Part shown: positions 51,713 to 60,236 of the stretch, one piece after another | Layout: each line of letters starts with the position of its first letter | Position numbering within the stretch: the first letter of the stretch is position 1 | From: Henriciella sp. | GTDB taxonomy: Bacteria; Pseudomonadota; Alphaproteobacteria; Caulobacterales; Hyphomonadaceae | Assembly: GCF_029937755.1 (NCBI RefSeq) | Contig: NZ_JAPYPG010000003.1 | Coordinates: 372,001 to 436,000 of the forward strand | Direction of reading: 5' to 3' | DNA: 64,000 bases | Made by a program: the position numbers and the translations under genes | The notes under the pieces: generated by a model | What the model was told of the DNA's origin: nothing | Database searches by the model: none | What the model saw: the letters and a program-made list of their open reading frames with translations, nothing else

Positions 51713-53019
51713 GCTGTCCCTTTCACACCGAACAGGTCTGCGAGATAGGGCGACAGGAAGCGTCCATGCGGATCGAGCTCGTTCCTGATTTTACAGAAGG
51801 TCACGAAATCTGGATAGAGGTCCGAGAGGGCCCTGTAGTTGAGGCTGTGCAGCTTGCCCCAGTGCGGGCGTCCCCCAGCCTTGCGGAAAATCGGTTCGAT
51901 GTCTGAATAGAAGAAGTCGTATTCGTCTTCATGATAGGCATGCACCGCAATCGACACACGCCCACCGCCATTGAAGGGGCTCAGCCAGAGATTGTCGCCC
52001 GCCGTACGGCGTACCTCGATCGGAAAGAAGACATCCGGGCGTTTCTTCTCGATCAGTGCAATCACATCGGAAAGCACTGTGAGCGCCTTCTTCGGCGGCA
52101 GGTGATACTCCATCTCGTTGAAGAGGATGTTGCGCTGGCTGGAGAGGAGCTCCCAGCTGTTTCCGACGACATCTTCGCCCTCGAAATTCTCGAAGGCCGC
52201 CTTCAGGTATTCCCGGCGGCCCTTTACGTCACCCTCGGCATAGTCACGCGCTCGCTTCAGGCCGAGAACCGCCTCGTCGTCATCCTGCTCGGGCCTGGGC
52301 GTGGGGGCGGCTTTGGTCTCCTCATGGGAGATATTGATCCCATAGCCTGAGAAAGGAATGTAGAAGAACTCGTAATTGCGCCGCGTCGTCCAGCGCGACA
52401 TGGCATGGCCGATCAGCGCATCCAGCGGTTCTGCCCAGGTCTTCCTGTGAAGGCGGTAGCTGTCGACCAGCTGCACTTCCGCCTCGACCAGGACGCCGAG
52501 CGCGCCGAGCGATACGCGGGCGGCATCGAAGACATTGCTGTTTGCTCCCCGTGCCACAGTCATCATTTCACCGCTTGCGGTCATGAATTTCAGCCCGGTG
52601 ATATCAGCCGAAAGGCAAGGCAGCTCCGCGCCAGTGCCATGTGTCGCCGTCAAGATGGCCCCGGCCAGAGACTGCTCGTTGATGTCACCAAGATTGCGGA
52701 AGGCGAGGCCGTGACGTTCAAGCTCCGGCGAGAGATATTTCAGCCGCGCCCCGGCATTGACCCAGGCGCGCCTGGCGCTCTTGTCGACACTGTGGACAAG
52801 CCCCAAACCGTCAAGCTTCAGTAATGTGCCTTCTGTTGCAGCGACGGGCGTAAACGAGTGCCCTGCCCCGACAACACGGATCGGGCCCACACCCTCCGTG
52901 ACCACATGCCTGAGCGCATCCAGATCCTGCGGTTGCTCGATCCTGTCGGGCCTAGTGGTCTGGTTGCCAGACCAGTTGGTCCATGTCGCCGATGTGTCTT
53001 TCTGTCCGCCTGCCCCCAT
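51709..53019 (-). CDS. FAD-linked oxidoreductase, D-arabinono-1,4-lactone oxidase family
   Basis: A 436-residue flavoprotein of the vanillyl-alcohol-oxidase superfamily. The FAD-binding domain has RVVGAGHSFTPVAATEG, where His54 aligns with the covalent flavin histidine of lactone oxidases, and GDINEQSLAGAILTATHGTG. The C-terminal ALO domain ends with GGRPHWGKLHSLN and DPHGRFLSPYLADLFG. Known members oxidise sugar lactones or sugar alcohols such as alditols. The gene is first in a two-gene operon with the fold-III PLP enzyme. The substrate is not evident. Confidence 0.87.
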   Translation of the reverse strand: MGAGGQKDTSATWTNWSGNQTTRPDRIEQPQDLDALRHVVTEGVGPIRVVGAGHSFTPVAATEGTLLKLDGLGLVHSVDKSARRAWVNAGARLKYLSPELERHGLAFRNLGDINEQSLAGAILTATHGTGAELPCLSADITGLKFMTASGEMMTVARGANSNVFDAARVSLGALGVLVEAEVQLVDSYRLHRKTWAEPLDALIGHAMSRWTTRRNYEFFYIPFSGYGINISHEETKAAPTPRPEQDDDEAVLGLKRARDYAEGDVKGRREYLKAAFENFEGEDVVGNSWELLSSQRNILFNEMEYHLPPKKALTVLSDVIALIEKKRPDVFFPIEVRRTAGDNLWLSPFNGGGRVSIAVHAYHEDEYDFFYSDIEPIFRKAGGRPHWGKLHSLNYRALSDLYPDFVTFCKIRNELDPHGRFLSPYLADLFGVKGTA

Positions 53020-53311
53020 AAAAGGCTGCCTCCCTCAGAGCCTGTCCCTCGCCGGAAAACTATAGACCGACGCCCGGCAAGTCACGAAGGCCTGATTTCC
53101 TTATTTCAGGGAAAACCGCGTCGTCCCCTGGGAAAATCCATGCAATCCGCAGCGAATATGCTGGCCTCCGCGACGGAACAACCTAGGTTGATCGTTCAGG
53201 ATCTGCGTGACACATCACGCTCCGGACTCTCCCGCTGACGCGATCCGCGCGGGAAAGACGTTCTGTAATTTTTATTACGGTTGAACAAAGGATTAGGACA
53301 GTCTTGATACG
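53020..53311. other. Divergent intergenic region with two palindromes
   Basis: About 290 bases between the flavoprotein gene and the second RND operon. It holds the perfect palindrome CAACCTAGGTTG (53179-53190) and the inverted repeat GTAAT-TTTT-ATTAC (53265-53278), the latter 33 bases before the TTG/GTG-rich start region of the adaptor gene. Either may be an operator. No small gene or RNA is evident. Confidence 0.45.
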
Positions 53312-54421
53312 GTGGCCTGCGTGACACACCTCAAACTCGCATACTTGGCCCTTCTCGGTCCGCTGGCGCTTGTCGCCTGCCAGGGCGAGGAAAGTGCGCA
53401 GCCGCCTGCGCAGACCGAGCGCGCTGTGAAGATCATCCCGCACGCCGTGAAGTACCAGACCGAAGCGACCCGTGTGGAAGCCGTCGGCACCGCCCGCGCG
53501 CGGTCTTCGGCCACCATCTATCCGGAGACGTCCGGCGAAGTGGTCAGCGTCAACTTCGAGGCGGGCGACTATGTCGAGAAGAACGCGCTCCTGCTGCAGC
53601 TGGAGTCGCGCGCCGAACGCCTCGCGGTCGAGCAGGCCCAGGTCGCCCTGCGCGACGCCGAACGCACCATCGAACGCTACAATAAGGTCGACACACCCGG
53701 CGTGATCGCCGGTAACGAGATGGACCGTGCGCAGGCCGCCTACGACCAGGCGAAACTCCAGCTCGACGTCGCCCGCGACGCGCTGGCAGACCGCACCGTA
53801 CGCGCCCCCTTCTCCGGCTATGTCGGCCTCACCGACATCGACCCGGGCGCGCGGATCACGACCGATACCGTGATCACGCGGCTTGATGCACGCGAGACCC
53901 TGTTTGTCGATTTCCCGGTTCCGGAACAGACCTTCGGCCGGATCGAGGCTGGCGACATCTTCGAGGTCGAGCCCTTCTCCAGTCCGGACCAGACCTATGA
54001 AGCCGAAGTCCTCACCGTGGACAGCTCGATCAATGCCACGACGCGTGCCTATACCGTGCGCGCGGCCATCGACAATTCCGAGGACAATCTGCGCCCGGGC
54101 ATGAGTTTCCGCATCGGCTTCGACCTGCCGGGCCAGGACTATCCGGCCGTTCCCGAAGCCTCGATCGTATGGGGCGGCGATGGCGCTTTCCTCTGGGCCG
54201 TCGAAAATGGCCGCGCCAACCGCGTGCCGGTGACCATCATCAGCCGCAACAAGGGCATGGTGCTGGTCAAGGCCGACATTCCCAAGGGTAGCTGGATCGT
54301 CGAGGAAGGCGTCCAGAAGGTTCGCCAGAACACGCCGGTCGAAACACCGGGCCGCAGCCAGACCTTGGCCGGGCCGGGAGATGACCGCCGGGAGGGCGGC
54401 CCGTCCGCAGCCCTGCCATGA
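53312..54421 (+). CDS. RND efflux periplasmic adaptor, second system
   Basis: A 369-residue membrane fusion protein. The lipobox is LALVAC. The lipoyl halves are SATIYPETSGEVVSVNFEAGDYVEKNALLLQLE and VRAPFSGYVGLTDIDPGARI, with a short alpha-hairpin between them (AQVALRDAERTIERYNKVDTPGVIAGNEMDRAQAAYDQAKLQL). The start is GTG at 53312 or at 53321; no ATG fits. It overlaps the RND pump gene by four bases. The adaptor is shorter than the first system's and ends in a Gly/Arg-rich tail. No outer-membrane channel or regulator gene accompanies it. Confidence 0.9.
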   Translation: MACVTHLKLAYLALLGPLALVACQGEESAQPPAQTERAVKIIPHAVKYQTEATRVEAVGTARARSSATIYPETSGEVVSVNFEAGDYVEKNALLLQLESRAERLAVEQAQVALRDAERTIERYNKVDTPGVIAGNEMDRAQAAYDQAKLQLDVARDALADRTVRAPFSGYVGLTDIDPGARITTDTVITRLDARETLFVDFPVPEQTFGRIEAGDIFEVEPFSSPDQTYEAEVLTVDSSINATTRAYTVRAAIDNSEDNLRPGMSFRIGFDLPGQDYPAVPEASIVWGGDGAFLWAVENGRANRVPVTIISRNKGMVLVKADIPKGSWIVEEGVQKVRQNTPVETPGRSQTLAGPGDDRREGGPSAALP

Positions 54422-57400
54422 TGCCGCCGGGCGCGGGGCTCCCCGGCCTCTCTGTCAGCCGGCCGCTGCTGGCCGCGGTCCTCAACTTGCTTATCGTGAT
54501 CGCCGGCTTTGCCGCCATGCTCGGGGTCGAGGTGCGCGAACTGCCGGATGTCGACCGCCCGATGGTCGGGGTGCGCGCCACCCTGCCCGGCGCGGCCCCT
54601 GAAACCATCGACGCCGAAGTGACCAGTATCATCGAAGGCGCCGTGGCCCGCGTCTCCGGGGTTCGCGAGATCCGCTCCTCCAGTGAGGAGAACAGCTCGC
54701 GGATGAACATCCAGTTCAATCCCGGCGTCGATCTCGATACGGCCGCTTCTGACGTCCGCGAAGCCGTCAGCCGTGTCACCCGCGAACTGCCTGACAGGGT
54801 CGAGAACCTCTTTGTCACCAAGGCCGACAGCGAAGGCCAGGCGGTGCTTACCGTGGCCGTTATCTCGGATGCCTATTCCGAGGAAGAGCTTTCGCGCATC
54901 ATCACCAATGACATCATACCCGAATTCCTCGCCATCGAAGGCGTGGCCGCGATGCAGGAGTTTGGCACCCGTGAACGGCAGATGCGCGTGGTCGTCGATC
55001 CCCTCCGGCTATCGCGCTTCGGGCTCACCATTGCCGACGTCGCCGATGCCTTGCGCGAAGCACCTTTCGACGTCCCTGTCGGCAGTTTCAGGTCCGAAAG
55101 CCAGGAGCTGATCGTCCGCGCCGAAGCAACAGCCGCCACGCCCGAGCTGATCAAGGACATCTATATCGAAGGCGACACCAAGATCGGCGACGTTGCCGAA
55201 GCCGTCCTCGGTCCGGCAGATGCCGAAAACTTCCTTCGCCTGAACGGCGAACCGATCATCGGCCTCGGCGTTGTCAGGCAGGCAACCTCGAACACGATCC
55301 AGATTTCGCAGGCCGCCAAGAAGAAAGTGGCCCAGCTCAACAAGCGCTTTGACGACATCACGCTTGAGGTCACCTCCGACGAAGCCATCTTCATCGAGAA
55401 GTCGGTGGAGGAAGTCCTGTTCTCACTCGCCATCACCGTGCTGATCGTGGTCAGCACGATCTGGCTCTTCCTTGGCTCGGCCAAAGCCACCATCATCCCG
55501 GCGCTCGCCATTCCGGTCTCCCTGATCGGGACCGTGGCCGGCATCTGGGTCCTCGGCTTCTCGATCAACCTGCTTACCCTGCTCGCACTGGTGCTCGCCA
55601 CCGGCCTCATCGTGGATGATGCCATCGTCGTGCTGGAAAACATCCAGCGCAAACAGGCCGACGGCCTGCGCCGGCGTGCGGCCGCTGTAATTGGCGGCCA
55701 GCAGGTCTTCTTCGCGGTCATCGCGACCACGGCCGTGCTGGTCGCCGTCTTCGTGCCGATCTCCTTCCTGCCGTCGACAACGGGCCGGCTCTTCCGAGAA
55801 TTCGGCTTCGTGATGTCACTTTCGGTGATCATCTCCTCAGTGGTCGCCCTTTCCCTTGCTCCAGCGATCGCCTCCAAGTTCCGCTTTGTCGAACGCGATC
55901 CGGCTGACCGCAAAAAAACGGTGCTTGAGAAATTCGGAGGCAAGGTACTTCGCGGATACGAAACCGCACTCCGCGTATGCCTCAACCGTCCGCTGATCGT
56001 CGTTCTCGTCTCCGTCCTGGCCGCTGGCGGCGCAGCCCTGCTCTTCACGTCGCTCGACAAGGAACTTGTGCCCGCTGAGGATCGCGGTGTCGTCGAGGTC
56101 TTCGCGACAGGGCCGGACGGGGTGGGCCTTGCCTATATGGACCAGCAGGCCGACCGGATCGAAGCGGTGCTCCAGCCCTATATCGACGACGGCACGATCG
56201 AGAACCTCTTTACCGTGGTCGGACGCTACGACCCCAACCGCATCGGCATCACCGCACGGCTTGCGCCATGGGAAGACCGCACGATCAGCCAGCAGGAGCT
56301 GATCGAAGCGCTGCAGGGGCCAATGTCGGAGATTCCCGGTGCACGGGTCTCCGTCTTCGGGCGGTCCAGCCTCAGCAGTGGCTGGGGCGGACGGGGCGGT
56401 GGTCTCCAGGTCGCACTGACCGGCAATGAGTATGACGAGATCTACGCCGCCGCCCGCGAACTGTCGCGCGTGATCGAAACCAACGACATCCTCTCCAATC
56501 CAGAAATCTCCTACCAGCCGACACAGCCGCAGCTCTCGGTCCAGGTCGACCGGCGCCGCGCGGCCGACCTGAATGTGCCGCTGGACGAAATCTCGGTCAC
56601 GCTGCGCGCCATGGTCGATGGCGAAGACCTGATCGACCTGAATGTCGAGGATCAGGCCATCCCGATCATCCTTGAATCCGAGACCGGCGCGATCCGTGAC
56701 CCCGGCGACCTGCGCAACCTGTTCGTGCGCTCGACCAATGGCGACCTGGTGCCGATCTCGACCCTGACGGACATCCGCGAGGAAGGCGTCGCTGCCGAAC
56801 TCGACCGCACCGAGCAGCGCCGGGCGATCGAGGTCGAGATGGACATCGAGCCCGGCTTGCCGCTCGCCGACGCCATTGCCGAGATCGAGCGCCTTGGGCG
56901 CGACACGCTCCCGGCCGGCATCAGCATGATCCTCCAGGGTGAAGCCGCGACGCTGGAGGAGAGCAATCGCGACCTGATGATCACTTACGGCTTCGCCATC
57001 GTCATCGTGCTGCTCGTCCTCGTCGCGCAGTTCGAGAGCATTACGAGCCCGCTCGTCGTCATGCTGAGCGTACCATTCGCCCTGGCGGCGGCGGTCTTCG
57101 CCCTGTTCCTGACGGGCGTATCGCTGAACATCTATTCCCAGATCGGCCTGATCATGCTGATCGGCCTCATGGCCAAGAATGGCATCCTGCTGGTGGAGTT
57201 TGCTGACCAGTTACGCTCGGTCGGACGAAGCGTGAAGGACGCTGTCTACGAGGCGGCGACGATCCGTGCCCGGCCGATTGCCATGACGCTGATCTCCACC
57301 GTGCTTGGCGCCCTGCCGCTTATCCTGTCGACGGGCGCAGGCGCGGAGTCGCGCAACTCGATTGGCTGGGTCGTCTTTGGCGGGCTCGGCCTTGCCGCGG

Positions 57401-57543
57401 TCTTCACCCTGTTCCTCACGCCCGTGATCTATCTCGGTGTGGCCAGCCTTTCGAAGGCGCGCTCACACGAGACCCGGGCCCTCGAAGACGAGCTGAAGGA
57501 AGCCGAACAACAGCAGAAACAGCGCCAGCAGCCGGCCGAGTAG
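54418..57543 (+). CDS. RND efflux permease, second system
   Basis: A 1041-residue RND transporter of the MexK/AcrB-like group with VRELPDVDRPMVGVRATLPGAAPETIDAEVTSIIEGAVARV at the N-terminal periplasmic loop. The helix-4 acids are in ATGLIVDDAIVVLENIQRKQADG, and QIGLIMLIGLMAKNGILLVEFADQLR is in the second half. It is distant from the pump at 17930-21070: the first loop reads LPDVDRP where the classical pump has YPDIAPT. A substitution of interest is the missing acidic/His motif after QADG. The C-terminal tail is Gln/Lys-rich. Translation is coupled to the adaptor gene. The export substrate is unknown. Confidence 0.93.
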   Translation: MMPPGAGLPGLSVSRPLLAAVLNLLIVIAGFAAMLGVEVRELPDVDRPMVGVRATLPGAAPETIDAEVTSIIEGAVARVSGVREIRSSSEENSSRMNIQFNPGVDLDTAASDVREAVSRVTRELPDRVENLFVTKADSEGQAVLTVAVISDAYSEEELSRIITNDIIPEFLAIEGVAAMQEFGTRERQMRVVVDPLRLSRFGLTIADVADALREAPFDVPVGSFRSESQELIVRAEATAATPELIKDIYIEGDTKIGDVAEAVLGPADAENFLRLNGEPIIGLGVVRQATSNTIQISQAAKKKVAQLNKRFDDITLEVTSDEAIFIEKSVEEVLFSLAITVLIVVSTIWLFLGSAKATIIPALAIPVSLIGTVAGIWVLGFSINLLTLLALVLATGLIVDDAIVVLENIQRKQADGLRRRAAAVIGGQQVFFAVIATTAVLVAVFVPISFLPSTTGRLFREFGFVMSLSVIISSVVALSLAPAIASKFRFVERDPADRKKTVLEKFGGKVLRGYETALRVCLNRPLIVVLVSVLAAGGAALLFTSLDKELVPAEDRGVVEVFATGPDGVGLAYMDQQADRIEAVLQPYIDDGTIENLFTVVGRYDPNRIGITARLAPWEDRTISQQELIEALQGPMSEIPGARVSVFGRSSLSSGWGGRGGGLQVALTGNEYDEIYAAARELSRVIETNDILSNPEISYQPTQPQLSVQVDRRRAADLNVPLDEISVTLRAMVDGEDLIDLNVEDQAIPIILESETGAIRDPGDLRNLFVRSTNGDLVPISTLTDIREEGVAAELDRTEQRRAIEVEMDIEPGLPLADAIAEIERLGRDTLPAGISMILQGEAATLEESNRDLMITYGFAIVIVLLVLVAQFESITSPLVVMLSVPFALAAAVFALFLTGVSLNIYSQIGLIMLIGLMAKNGILLVEFADQLRSVGRSVKDAVYEAATIRARPIAMTLISTVLGALPLILSTGAGAESRNSIGWVVFGGLGLAAVFTLFLTPVIYLGVASLSKARSHETRALEDELKEAEQQQKQRQQPAE

Positions 57544-57553
57544 GTCAAGGCTT

Positions 57554-59188
57554 TCAGGCCCGGTCGGCTGGAACGCTCGCCCAGTAACCTGTCCATGGTT
57601 CCAGGGCTTCCGGCAGCGCTGCGTCGCCATCGACCGCCCCGGCTTCTGTCGCAACCAGCTGAAGCTGACCGCCATCCGGCGGATCAAAACGCTGCGAACG
57701 GCCACCAAGATTGAAGACGCACAGGACCTCCTCGCCCTCATGAATCCGCTTGAAGGCGAGCACGCCGTCGGGCGCTTCAAGGAAGCGCATCTGGCCGAAA
57801 CGAAGGGCCGGCAAGGTCTTGCGACGCGCCACGAGCGACCGGACGACATTGAGCGAGGAGACCGGATCCGGCTCCTGCACATCCACAGCAAGGGCCGCCT
57901 GCGCCGGGTCGACCGGCAGCCAGGGTTCTCCTGTCGAGAAGCCGGCATGCGGCGCTTTCGCCTGCCATGGAAACGGCGTCCGCGCGCCATCCCGGCCGAG
58001 CGTTCTAGGCCAGTTGGCAATGGCTTCAGGGTCTTTCAAATGTTCGAACGGCACATGGCCCTGTGGCAAGCCGAGCTCTTCGCCCTGATAGAGGAAGGCA
58101 TTGCCGCGCAGCGACAGGAGCAGAAGGACCAGAAGGTCTGCCGACTGCTTGCGGGTCTCCGCCGCCGCCCAGCGCGTCACAGCACGCGGCGCATCATGGT
58201 TTGAGAAGGCCCAGCTCGGCCACCCCTCACCCGCCGCACCGTTCCACTGCGACAGCGAGCGCTCGACCCGCCGCGGCGACAGGCTCTTCGCATAGAGGAA
58301 GTCGAAATTGTACGCCGAATGCAGCCGCACATCGCCCTCGGTGAAAGCCTTCATCTCACCGATGGCGTCGGCCCCGACGACTTCGGCGACGCTGAACGTC
58401 TCGCCATACTGGTCGAGCACATCACGCACGCGTTCTAGGAATAACGGGATTTCCGGCTGCGACATGGAATTGGTGTGAAACTGCATGTCGAATGGACGGG
58501 TGACCCTGTCCATGGAGAGGCCCGATGGCGGATTGTCGGTCAACGCCCGGTCATGCATGGCGAAGTTGATGGCATCCAGCCGGAAGCCATCGACACCGCG
58601 CTCGAGCCAGAAGCGCGCCGCTGCGAGCAAGGCATCCTGAACGGCCTCATTGTGCAGGTTCAGGTCCGGCTGCGAGACGAGGAAGTTGTGCATGTAGTAT
58701 TGCTGGCGCCGCGCATCCCATTCCCAGCTCGGGCCGCCGAAAACCGCCTGCCAGTTGTTGGGCGGCGCGCCATCCGGCTTGGGATAGGCCCAGACATACC
58801 AGTCGGCTTTCGGGTTGGTCCGGTCCTGCCGGCTCTCCTCGAACCAGGCATGCTGGTCGGAGGTGTGGGAATAGACCTGGTCGATGATGACCTTCAGGCC
58901 GAGCCCCTGAGCCTTCTCCATAAGCCGGTCGAAATCGGCAAGCGTCCCGAACATCGGATCGACGCCGCAATAGTCGGCGACGTCATAGCCATAGTCCTTC
59001 ATCGGCGAGGTGAAGAAAGGCGACAGCCAGACCGCGTCCACGCCCAGCGAGGCGATATGGTCGAGCCCCTCGATGATGCCATTCAGGTCGCCGATGCCGT
59101 CGCCATTCGTATCGCGGAAACTGCGTGGATAGACCTGATAGATCACGGCGCCCTTCCACCAGGGCTGATTGCGGGCTTCGTCTGACAT
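57554..59188 (-). CDS. GH13 alpha-glucosidase
   Basis: A 544-residue GH13 enzyme. The barrel starts WWKGAVIYQVYPRSFRDTNGDGIGDLNGI. The catalytic nucleophile is Asp205 in GFRLDAINF, the acid/base is Glu269 in SVAEVVG, and the third acid is Asp332 in FSNHDAPR. The QPDLN motif in conserved region V marks the oligo-1,6-glucosidase/alpha-glucosidase subfamilies. There is no signal peptide, so it is a cytoplasmic enzyme acting on imported disaccharides. It is divergent from a ROK sugar kinase, which suggests hydrolysis of a fructose- or glucose-containing disaccharide such as sucrose followed by kinase action. Convergent with the RND operon, 10 bases apart. Confidence 0.92.
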   Translation of the reverse strand: MSDEARNQPWWKGAVIYQVYPRSFRDTNGDGIGDLNGIIEGLDHIASLGVDAVWLSPFFTSPMKDYGYDVADYCGVDPMFGTLADFDRLMEKAQGLGLKVIIDQVYSHTSDQHAWFEESRQDRTNPKADWYVWAYPKPDGAPPNNWQAVFGGPSWEWDARRQQYYMHNFLVSQPDLNLHNEAVQDALLAAARFWLERGVDGFRLDAINFAMHDRALTDNPPSGLSMDRVTRPFDMQFHTNSMSQPEIPLFLERVRDVLDQYGETFSVAEVVGADAIGEMKAFTEGDVRLHSAYNFDFLYAKSLSPRRVERSLSQWNGAAGEGWPSWAFSNHDAPRAVTRWAAAETRKQSADLLVLLLLSLRGNAFLYQGEELGLPQGHVPFEHLKDPEAIANWPRTLGRDGARTPFPWQAKAPHAGFSTGEPWLPVDPAQAALAVDVQEPDPVSSLNVVRSLVARRKTLPALRFGQMRFLEAPDGVLAFKRIHEGEEVLCVFNLGGRSQRFDPPDGGQLQLVATEAGAVDGDAALPEALEPWTGYWASVPADRA

Positions 59189-59277
59189 CGGCTTCCCCTC
59201 GGGCGGTCTTCTGCCCCCTTAACATCAGTTTTGTGCAAGTGACATGACTGCGCCAGCGGAACTGCTATAGCAGGCGT

Positions 59278-60147
59278 ATGCTGGCAGCCATCGAGTCAGG
59301 CGGGACGAAATTTGTGTGCGCGCTCGCCGAGACGCCGGAGCGGGTGCTCCATCGCGTGGAAATCCCGACGACGACTCCCGATGAGACCTTCGCCCGTGTG
59401 CGCGAGGTCTTCGCCGCATATCAGGGGATCACCGCGCTCGGCATCGCCGCCTTCGGGCCCGTCGATATCGACCCGGCCTCGCCAACGCATGGCGAGGTGC
59501 TCGTCACCTCCAAGCCGAACTGGCAGGGCGCGTCCTATGTCGAGGCGTTCGCCAGCCTTGGTGTCCCGATGAAAATCGAGAGCGACGTCTCCGGCGCCTG
59601 CCTCGGCGAGTGGGCGCACGGCGCCGGACAGAACGCGCCCGTCGTCGCTTATGTCACCGTTGGCACCGGGATCGGCGCCGGTGTCGTGCACGAAGGCCGT
59701 ATCCTGAACGGCATCGGCCACTTTGAAATGGGCCATATTCCGGTCGTCCGGCCTGATGGCGACACTGCCAAATCGACCTGCCCGATCCATGATGACTGCC
59801 TTGAGGGCCTCGCAAGTGGTCCGTCCATCATGGCTCGCTGGGGCAAGCCGCTGTCTGAGCTGGCGCGCGACCATGAAGCGGTAGACCTGGAAGCCCGCTA
59901 CCTCGCCCAGCTCGCCCGAACAATCACGCTGACCCATATGCCCAGCCGCATCATCTTCGGTGGCGGAGTCATGAAGACATCCGGCCTGATCGACGCGGTC
60001 CGCCATCACACCAGGGCAGGCCTTGGCGGCTATGTCGCCCAGACCCGCACCGGTGACCTCTCCGACGTCATTCTCCCCGCCGCGCTTGGCGATAATGCCG
60101 GGATCACCGGCGCGCTGATGCTCGCCCAGCAGGCCCTCACCGGCTGA
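59278..60147 (+). CDS. ROK-family sugar kinase (fructokinase-like)
   Basis: A 289-residue kinase. The phosphate-binding start is AAIESGGTKFVCAL, and the catalytic Asp is in ESDVSGACLGEW. The ROK signature region is VAYVTVGTGIGAGVVHEGRILNGIGHFEMGHIPV. The zinc-binding His and cysteines are in HFEMGHIPV and CPIHDDCLEG. The pattern (GGTKF start, EMGH, CPIHDDC) fits the fructokinase branch. It is divergent from alpha-glucosidase, so the likely role is fructose or glucose phosphorylation after disaccharide cleavage. Confidence 0.9.
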   Translation: MLAAIESGGTKFVCALAETPERVLHRVEIPTTTPDETFARVREVFAAYQGITALGIAAFGPVDIDPASPTHGEVLVTSKPNWQGASYVEAFASLGVPMKIESDVSGACLGEWAHGAGQNAPVVAYVTVGTGIGAGVVHEGRILNGIGHFEMGHIPVVRPDGDTAKSTCPIHDDCLEGLASGPSIMARWGKPLSELARDHEAVDLEARYLAQLARTITLTHMPSRIIFGGGVMKTSGLIDAVRHHTRAGLGGYVAQTRTGDLSDVILPAALGDNAGITGALMLAQQALTG

Positions 60148-60236
60148 GCGCTTTGCCGCTGCGTCAGGCTTGGCGCTGGCCGGTCTTTCTGAGACCATCC
60201 CCCTCAACAAGCCTGAAGACTTGTGGGAGGAAAACC

